A stretch of DNA of 64,000 nt, from positions 157,476,166 through 157,540,165 of the forward strand of contig CM076854.1 in the NCBI GenBank assembly GCA_039519185.1, in the 5' to 3' direction. How positions within the stretch are numbered: position 1 is the stretch's first letter; every line of letters begins with the position of its first letter. The notes beneath the pieces were generated by a model. That model ran no database searches, was not told the origin of the DNA, and was given only the letters and a program-made list of their open reading frames with translations. The DNA comes from Astragalus membranaceus. Its lineage: Eukaryota; Streptophyta; Magnoliopsida; Fabales; Fabaceae. Position numbers and translations under genes: made by a program. Below, one piece after another: positions 57,057 to 64,000 of the stretch.

Positions 57057-58577
57057 ATGATGACACAAAAACTAGCAATGGACTCAACACCTCTATGCCG
57101 CCATCTCCACTTTGTATTCATCCCTCTAATGGCCCCAGGTCATCTTCTTCCCATGGTAGACATGGCGAAGTTGGTGGCACGACGCAAAGTGAAGGTGAGC
57201 ATAATCACCACACCCTTAAATTCTATCCAATTCCAAGCCAGCATTGATAGAGAGATCCATTCAGGCTCACCAATCCAGATTCTCCATGTTCCATTTCCAA
57301 ATGTGGAGGCTGGAATACCAAAAGGATGTGAGAGCGTAGACACATTGCCTTCAATGGATTTAATGGCCAATTTTTTCATTGCTTTATGCAAGTTGCAGAA
57401 GCCACTAGAAGAGCTTTTTGAAAAGCTAAGACCTATTCCGAGTTGCATAATATCAGATAAACACATTACATGTGTAGCTGATATTGCAAACAAGTTGAAA
57501 ATCCCCAGGATTATATTTGATGGAACTAATTGTTTCCATCTCCTATGCAACCACAATTTGCAAAAGATCAATGAAGCTATTCCTTGTGAAGGGAAATTTC
57601 TTGTCCCTGGAATGCCAGATAGAATTGAATTTCGAAAATGTCAACTTCCAGGGCTATTCAATCCAGGTAAAGACAAAAAGTTGAATGGTTTTCGTGAGAC
57701 AATAAGGCAAATAGAAGAGAAATCGTATGGGGTGGTGGTTAATACTTTTGAAGAACTGGAAAAAGAATATGTTAAAGAGTATCAGAGAGTAACAGGACGT
57801 AAGGTATGGTGTGTTGGCCCTTTATCACTATCCAACAAGGAGGAGTTGGACAAAGCACAAAGAGGGAATAGAGACTCAAATGAGAATGAAAGCCAGTGTA
57901 TTCTAAACTGGCTTAACTTATGGCCCATAAGCTCTGTGATCTATGTATGTCTTGGTAGCTTAAACCGTGCCACACCCAAGCAGTTGATAGAGTTAGGGTT
58001 AGGGCTAGAAGCAACAAAAAGACCATTCATTTGGGTGTTGAGAGGGGCATATGGAAGAGAGGAAATAGAGAATTGGCTTTTTGAAGAAGGGTTTGAGGAG
58101 AGGGTGAAAGGGAGAGGGATTTTGATCAAGGGTTGGGCCCCACAAGTGTTGATATTGTCTCACCATGCAATAGGAGCATTTTTGACGCATTGTGGATGGA
58201 ATTCTACACTTGAAGGGATTAGTGTTGGGGTGCCTTTGATAACTTTTCCTCTATTTGGTGAGCAGTTTTATAATGAGAAGGTTGTGGTACAAGTGATGAA
58301 GACTGGTGTGAATGTGGGAGCTGAAACTGTTGTGCACTTGGGAGAGGAAAATATGTCACGTGTTCAGGTCACGAGGGGAAATATTAAGGATGCCATAGAA
58401 AAGGTAATGGGTGAGCGTGAAGGAATGGAAAAGATGAGAGAAAGAGGTAGAAAATATGCGGAAATGGCAAGGAACGCAATAGAAGAAGGTGGATCTTCTT
58501 ACCGCAACATGTCTTTACTAATTGAAGATATAATTAATGTTCAAGGGTTAGGTTATAGACAAATAAGCCAAAGGTAG
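57057..58577 (+). CDS. UDP-glycosyltransferase 2, UGT73-type (506 aa)
   Basis: Same family and predicted reaction as UGT 1, also a single exon and full length. From ATG 57057 the product starts MMTQKLAMDSTPLCRHLHFV; the internal ATG at 57078 (MDSTPL) is an equally plausible start and would give a more typical N-terminus. Catalytic His is at about 29 (APGHLLP), relay Asp at about 134 (IISDKH), and the PSPG box at about 360-403 starts WAPQ, keeps HCGWNSTLE and ends FPLFGEQ (Phe in place of the usual second-last Trp position). Two ATGs lie just upstream: 57044 in another frame, and 57052 forming the three-codon ATG-CCA-TGA that overlaps the main start. These could reduce translation. It is a tandem paralogue of UGT 1. 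The acceptor is unknown. Confidence 0.93.
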   Translation: MMTQKLAMDSTPLCRHLHFVFIPLMAPGHLLPMVDMAKLVARRKVKVSIITTPLNSIQFQASIDREIHSGSPIQILHVPFPNVEAGIPKGCESVDTLPSMDLMANFFIALCKLQKPLEELFEKLRPIPSCIISDKHITCVADIANKLKIPRIIFDGTNCFHLLCNHNLQKINEAIPCEGKFLVPGMPDRIEFRKCQLPGLFNPGKDKKLNGFRETIRQIEEKSYGVVVNTFEELEKEYVKEYQRVTGRKVWCVGPLSLSNKEELDKAQRGNRDSNENESQCILNWLNLWPISSVIYVCLGSLNRATPKQLIELGLGLEATKRPFIWVLRGAYGREEIENWLFEEGFEERVKGRGILIKGWAPQVLILSHHAIGAFLTHCGWNSTLEGISVGVPLITFPLFGEQFYNEKVVVQVMKTGVNVGAETVVHLGEENMSRVQVTRGNIKDAIEKVMGEREGMEKMRERGRKYAEMARNAIEEGGSSYRNMSLLIEDIINVQGLGYRQISQR

Positions 58578-58872
58578 GCCACGACTAAAACCAAAGATGG
58601 TGATATTTTTGTACCAAGTGTTTATCATACGAATATTATAACTAGTCCCGACAAACACATATAAGTGGTAAATTATATTAAGTATTGTGTGGACAGCACA
58701 TGTTGTAATATGCTCCACTCCTTCCCCCTAAAACGTGTACAAGACAAAAAAAACAAAAACAAAAATATTACTCACTCTGGTTTCATATATAAGAAATATG
58801 ACTACTTTACATTTTTTAAGAAAAATAGATAATCTCATTAATTTTCTAAAAATAATCAAACGGTCCGTTTAA
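58578..58872. other. UGT 2 downstream region
   Basis: AT-rich, non-coding. Nothing is recognised beyond the presumed 3' untranslated region. Confidence 0.6.
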
Positions 58873-59306
58873 GGCCTGTTTGATGGTAGGATAGAATAGA
58901 TACATGATATTATATTTTTTAATTTCAATAGATTTTTATTTTTTTTAGATTATATTAAATGATAAAATTGCCCTTATGATAAAATCATACATTACTTTTT
59001 ATATTAAGCACTAATTATTTTTATTTTTTTCTTTATTGTCAAATTTTCTTTTTCTTTTTTTAATATATATTTTTATATAAGATTTCAATTTTTTATATTT
59101 TAAAAGAGTAAATGGGTAAATTATTTACTTATCCTGCTGGTTTCTAATCCGGTTCAAATTTAGGATAAGATTTTAACAAGAAAGACATGATAAGATAAAT
59201 CATGGGATTAAGTTACCATGTCTTGCTAGAGCAACAAATGATGGACTAGTACAAAATATAAAGACTTATCCTCTCTTGTTTTCTTATCCTGACCATCAAA
59301 CGGGCC
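58873..59306. mobile_element. MITE-like element with degenerate inverted ends
   Basis: GGCCTGTTTGATGGTAGGATA on the left and a near-complement ending ATCAAACGGGCC on the right face each other over 434 bp of AT-rich DNA. The GGCCTGTTTG start resembles PIF/Harbinger MITEs, but no clear 3-bp TSD is present, so the class is uncertain. Confidence 0.6.
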
Positions 59307-59456
59307 ATATTAATTACTTTTCAAAATAAAGCAGTTCTTTTGTGCAAATCTATGCTTTTGTTGATTTTGAAAGTAATTTTTTAGAGTGAGATTTTATTTG
59401 TTTTATCTCACATCTTGATGGAAAAACTCTATTTTGATCCTCTATGTTAACTTGTT

Positions 59457-59947
59457 TGTTAATACTGGTGAACCAGAGGAATTGGAAATGAAATGGAATA
59501 CATTTTCATTAACTGAATATCAGAGTTTACAAGTGCAACTTATATACAAACAGTGTTGAGCCTCTAATCAGTGAAACAGAACTCCAACTGATATAACTAA
59601 AGCTTAACAGCCCTAACTACTTCTCCTACGGTTGATTAAATACAAATAGATATAATAACTGTACAATGAGTAAATGAGTAACAGTATATACTAATACTCC
59701 CCCTCGAGTTGGAGTGTACAAATAAAAAATACCCAATTTGGATATGAGTGATATAAATAGAGGTTTGGGTAATGCCTTGGTGAAGGGATCAGCCGACTGA
59801 GATGTTTGGTGGAAACATAAAAGTGGTTGGTGAATTTGGTATTGATGTGTTCACAGATGAAGGGGTCATCAATGTCAGTATGTGGTAGGGTTGCTTGCAA
59901 GTTGTATGACAGACTTGTTGTCACAAAACACTTTGCAAGAGGTACTT
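59457..59947 (-). mobile_element. Ty1/copia 3' end: RNase H tail and LTR fragment
   Basis: On - the sequence at about 59815-59765 reads QSADPFTKALPKP, the conserved end of copia RNase H. It is followed by a purine tract (aactcgagggggag) and a 240-bp LTR-like stretch (59696-59457) ending in gtattaaca. The LTR start is mutated (TA instead of TG). The rest of the element is missing; it is cut at 59948 by the next LTR. Confidence 0.72.
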
Positions 59948-62815
59948 TGTAACATCTTGGATTTTAGTCGACAATAAAATCTCAAGTATTACTTTTCAAA
60001 CATTTCAGAGATACACTTTTATACTTTGGATTAAACTAAGGAACAACATCTGTCCTTGAATGACTCACATGCATTGATAGGTGATAACTTCATTTTATAT
60101 AGAGTTATTCATACATCTAATCATAACTAATTACTTGAAATCAAGTAGAATATGTGTTAAATATAATAGTATAAATAAAGATAACAACATTTTATCTTTC
60201 AAAGAAGATTACGTAATGATTTAAGCATTATATATATATTGGTATGTTTGATGTGTTTGTTCAGTACACTTTCAGTTAGGTGCAAATACACCAAGGAAAC
60301 AACAGTGCATCTGCACTAAACTACAATTACAAGCAAGTGCAACTGCACTAAGGTGCAACTGCACTAAAGGTGCAACTGCACTTAGGTGCTTCTGCACCAT
60401 CCTACGCTGAAGGTTTATAACCCCACAATGGAAGCACCTCAATTCATACATCTGCACCAAAACTTCTATGACATCATGCTTTGTCACAAATCACATGGAG
60501 GCACATGCCAACATGCATAAGGAGGCGCCCACTATTCGAATTCATCATGAAAGGCTACTCATCTAAAGACACATGGCCTTCCACAATTGGACCTCTCCTT
60601 AAAGATGAGTGCTGGACTCGATCTCCAGAATTAAAGATCAGAAAAGTAACCATGGTTAAGCCTCCTTAGGTTAACTTGGTTTTCATGCAAACCCCCACTT
60701 GAAGGAAACCTCCAAGGCTATAAAAAGCCTCCCACTTCTCACTTGAAGAGCATCGCATATCTCACATCATAATATGTAGATCATACACTTTACTTATAAT
60801 TTAGTAGTTTCATTTCTTATAATTTTAATAGTAGTTAGTTTGCAAGAAGATAAGGAAGGAATCGACAACTTCTTCCTTCACTTCTTCATCAAGTTAATTA
60901 GGTGCAACTGCACCAAGAAGTCAGTGTTTCTGCACTGCTGGGCAATTTTAATGCAAGAGTACTTCAATCAGTGTAATCTTTACCCTATTGATATCTCTTG
61001 TACTTTCATCCATATTAACATGTTTTATTCCATCTATATTTGCCTTGCAATACATATTATGAGCTAAACCTTTTTGGTTGAGATGTTCTAACTTTATAAT
61101 GAACTTTTGAGTAAGTTATTATTCTTTTTAGTGTTGCACGCTTTTTGGGTCTTGTGTTATACTACATCAATCTTATTTTAAGGTTGATCACTTAGAATAA
61201 GTAGAGTTATATTCACAGACAGGGTTTATAATTAGAAATCAAGACTAATAAGGGTGAGTGTTTTAATGAAGGCTTTGTTAACTTGTGTAATAAAGAAAAC
61301 TTTATTAAAACCATGTTAAGTCCTAGACATAGGATAACATAGTCCTTAGGGTGAAACAGTGGGTACTTCAAAGGCAGGAGTGAACTTATTTAGCAAGCCC
61401 AGACATGGGAAGCTTGTAACGAAACTCTGAAGAAAGTAGTGCAGCTGCACTCAGTGCTTCTGCACCACTAAAAGCATAGAAACTCTCAAAAGAACATTAT
61501 TTAGTGAAGACATCTCTACCATCTTTCTCAACAGATTTCCTTCATATTCTTTTACATATTTACATTCTGTTTTCACCTATAAAAACCCCAAATTTGTGAG
61601 TAGTATAGTAGCACTAATTTATATGCTTTCTAAACATACAAGAGTTTAACCAATCCCTGTGGGTTCGACCTTTCTTATCATTATATTACTTGTTTGTGAC
61701 TGTGTATACTTGCACTTCTTTTTCACACACCAATAGGATTTTCATAAAAAGACTTTAATTGAAGATCTTGAACATAAACCAATTTTCCATGTACCTATCG
61801 GAGTCGACACGATCAACTTAATCCAAATTACAAAGTATATGAATCCTACTACATATTAGGATGAGCCTAATACTTCAACATAGTACAAAGATCCTCATCT
61901 TGAAAATTAGCAACAATACAATGTGCTTTAACTTGTATATAAACATCATTATCCTTCGAGGGTGGAATCCTTTCCGATTGCCATAAACCTTCCTTAACTT
62001 TCACCTATTTGTCTGAAAAACAACAATAATGAGGGGTGAGATTACATAATCTCAGTGAGTTCTTCGTGACTCCCTTACCATAATACTCTCAGTTGTTCAA
62101 TTTTAATTAATATAGCCTAGAGTGCATCCCTCCTAACGTGATAGACTTACATAATATAAACGCTATCGCTTACACGGTGAGGGAATCCGACACTCGCCAA
62201 TTTAACGAGTAACTGAACCATGAAGACCCCGGGAGCAGTCCATGTCACTGACCCCGAGTACACCCTCCATTCTTTAGTCAATTTATTTTCCCTTATATAT
62301 GGGATATATAGTGATCTCACACAAAAATCGAAAATGCATAAATTCAGTCCATAGAAAATTCCAGCACTCACACATAAACTTCAACAATGTATTTACCCTA
62401 AACAGAAGTAAATTAAGTCTAGTTTTCAATAATCATTCAAAAAGGAGCTCAATTGAAACCACCATTCCAAAAACACTGACCCTATGTCCAGATTGTTCCC
62501 ATAATTTTACTCTAACTTGTGGAGCCCATAACTGGAGCTATACCACTCCAAATGCGACCAAACCAAAGCCAAAATGACAAGCATTCAATCTAGTTTCTAG
62601 AATGGTAAGCCACATAACTTTTCAACTAGTAAAACAGTCCCAGTTACCAGAAAACCAAACATACCCAGAATGTCTCTACACAGTGAAATTAGCAACACAA
62701 TAGGCATCCAATCAGCACTAAATTCAGCCATCAAAGCATATTTTCACCAAGGAACAACAACACATGTATTTATGCATAATCAAAACACAATAAAACCTAG
62801 AACTCACCTCAATGT
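59948..62815 (-). mobile_element. Tekay-like LTR fragment, split by an Athila solo LTR
   Basis: On + it starts TGTAACATCTTGGATTTTAG, like the start of the LTR at 24079. The segment around 62010-62090 (acaacaataatgagg, atctcagtgagttc) matches the 24440-24490 region of that LTR. The right limit is unclear and is placed near 62815, where exon-like sequence begins. It carries the solo LTR at 60082-61732 and no coding sequence. Confidence 0.65.
60082..61732 (+). mobile_element. Solo LTR of a third Athila-like family (1,651 bp)
   Basis: It begins TGATAACTTCATTTTATA and ends TTTCACACACCA, with the 5-bp TSD atagg at 60077-60081 and 61733-61737. The end region (cctgtgggttcgacc, gtgtatacttgcac) closely resembles the ends of the two other Athila LTRs in the window. 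At least nine copies of AGTGCANCTGCACT-like palindromes lie inside (60304, 60336, 60352, 60369, 60384, 60901, 60922, about 61439 and 61453). A 75-codon ORF at 60840-61067 is judged chance. Confidence 0.92.
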
Positions 62816-62830
62816 GCCGTGAACAAGTAC

Positions 62831-63098
62831 CTTAATCTGATTCAGGGCTGACAGCTTCAGACCAGCCAAATCCAAAATCTTTACACATGTTGTAATAGGG
62901 CGCCCATGCTTAGTTGATGTAGAAGGCTACAAGAATATATGGATATATGGATTAAAACAAACAAAATGGTGGAGGTAAACAAACAGGGCAATTATGCAAC
63001 TAAAGAAATCTTAGTAGACTTCAACAACTGATACTCACCAAGACTACGCGATCACGATATTCGTTAATTTGAATGTTATCTTGCACATAATAATGGCC
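62831..63098 (-). pseudogene. SEC14-like lipid-transfer gene, two exon fragments
   Basis: On -, exon 63098-63039 (after a cag acceptor) gives HYYVQDNIQINEYRDRVVL, and exon 62926-62831 gives KHGRPITTCVKILDLAGLKL and SALNQIK, each with proper splice borders and consecutive order. These are adjacent parts of the CRAL-TRIO domain of plant SEC14-like phosphatidylinositol/phosphatidylcholine transfer proteins. The following exons are not found: LTR sequence lies downstream and a methyltransferase fragment upstream. So this is a gene fragment, probably mobilised cargo. The frames are undamaged. Confidence 0.75.
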
Positions 63099-63541
63099 CT
63101 GCAATCACACAAGCACAAAATAATGTTAGAATATATAACAATGCAAGCCTTTAAGATAAAGCAATAGACAATTTATCTGGCAAACAAACCCATGTTCCTT
63201 TTCTTATAAATTACTTATAGATGCTTTGTCAAATGTGTTAAGCCCAAGACGAATAGCAAACACAGCCAGATCCTATATTACCACAATTTATTCAACAACA
63301 TCAAATAAATTTTCAAGAAAAGAGTCACAAGTCAATAAATATGATTACTGCTATAGAATTTCTCCATATAGAATATTTCCACGAAGACGAGCATTAGTCT
63401 AGAATATTTCAGTAATATAGAACTTATACTTATCTTCTGTTTTTGTTGTCTAGATTGTCATGAAGTGTATATAGAAGAAAATGCATTGCGAAATTCTCTA
63501 AAATTCAAAGTAGGACTAAACAAGGGGAGAAAAATGCATAC
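63099..63541. other. Spacer between two gene fragments
   Basis: AT-rich, intron-like sequence between the SEC14-like and methyltransferase exons. No exon, terminal repeat or TSD is recognised here. Confidence 0.5.
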
Positions 63542-63845
63542 CACATAAGCTATAGACACAATGTCAAATGATTGAGAAGGCAAGTCGGTGTCTTCCCCTT
63601 TCGCATGTATCCATTTTATAGGATTTTTTCTAGGTGCTCCTCTCTTTTCCTTATGCTGAGCCACAGATCTAGCCCCTGAAACAAGCACATGAATCACAAA
63701 GCATATCCATACCATACAAAGTGTTGACAAAGAAATTTCATCCACTAAAAACTCACAGTGACTTTGGCTGTAGGGAACTTGTGTGCAAGACATCTTGAGC
63801 TTACTCCTACTGAGCATCCAATGTCAAGAATGTCACCGACCAAGG
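63542..63845 (-). pseudogene. UbiE-type methyltransferase, two exon fragments
   Basis: On -, 63845-63757 gives GDILDIGCSVGVSSRC and FPTAKVT (SAM-binding motif I), ending at a gtgag donor. 63675-63542 gives VAQHKEKRGAPRKNPIKW and LPSQSFDIVSIAYV, ending at a gtatg donor. The order matches plant SAM-dependent methyltransferases of the UbiE/COQ5-like type, but the residues normally between the two exons (TGLDLSPYF-like) are missing, so an exon or its start is lost. The gene could continue beyond the right edge. I lean to a captured fragment because an unrelated SEC14-like fragment follows directly in the same orientation. Confidence 0.68.
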
Positions 63846-64000
63846 ATGTTTGTGAATACAGTAAGTGGTGTTGTTCAATTACTTACACTGAGTAACAAAA
63901 CAACAAAATCAACATCATAAACTCAAAATCAACGAAAATGATTCAACCTTTAAACAAAACTTCAACAACAAAAGAAGAAGAAACACAAGTGAGTATTTGT

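Noticed and set aside
58873..59306. Firm PIF/Harbinger assignment of the MITE
   Set aside because: End sequence fits, but no 3-bp TSD was found.
60840..61067. 75-codon ORF in the Athila solo LTR
   Set aside because: No recognisable domain; LTR sequence; length within chance for AT-rich DNA.

Overview
The window is plant nuclear DNA. It carries plant-specific LTR retrotransposon lineages (Athila-type with a tRNA-Asp primer site, and Tekay/Del-like elements with LTRs starting TGTAACA and an initiator-Met primer site), plant L1 LINEs with zf-RVT and RNase H domains, CACTA and hAT transposons, and two family-1 UDP-glycosyltransferases of the UGT73 type. A eudicot is clear. A legume is my guess and is not proven. 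The only apparently intact host genes are the two UGTs (45301-46818 and 57057-58577, both on +). Nearly everything else is transposable elements and their cargo.

Left part (1-28.6 kb) is one deep nest, readable from target-site duplications (TSDs). An L1 LINE (3' part 26886-28600) was hit by a + strand LTR element (3' part 26086-26885). A - strand Tekay-like gypsy element (19660-26085) lies inside that. A CACTA transposon (left end off-window, right end 19659) sits just after the pol stop of the Tekay element. The CACTA took two insertions: a solo LTR (984-16200, TSD tgttc), which splits its transposase exon, and a hAT element (16765-19173, TSD tatgtgta). The solo LTR holds a young, apparently intact Athila element (1214-13889, TSD gttag). 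The hAT carries a TIM9 gene fragment and was itself hit by a mini-CACTA (16801-18127, TSD cgg).

Middle part (28.6-45.1 kb): tandem repeats, Helitron-like 3' ends, an 803-bp hAT MITE (29117-29919, TSD gattttag), and AT-rich repeat sequence interrupted by a decayed - strand Athila element (32217-42139). A 1.2-kb direct duplication leads up to the first UGT.

Right part (45.1-64 kb): UGT 1; L1 fragments on -; a 5-kb CACTA element (48866-53880, TSD aac) carrying ERECTA-like LRR exons and a PERK-like kinase fragment; UGT 2; a MITE; a copia 3' end; a Tekay-like LTR split by an Athila solo LTR (60082-61732, TSD atagg); and exon fragments of a SEC14-like gene and a UbiE-type methyltransferase running off the right end.

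The most unusual signal is shared by most of the LTR families here. Each carries its own short palindrome or stem motif, reiterated many times and different from family to family. In the intact Athila about 22 copies of AGACGTTRYAACGTCT-like sites are spread over LTRs, UTRs and both ORFs, and in the ORFs they are read in different codon frames. This looks like DNA- or RNA-level reiteration rather than protein conservation. I know of no description of it. The nearest parallel I know is the arrayed binding motifs of VANC anti-silencing proteins in VANDAL elements.
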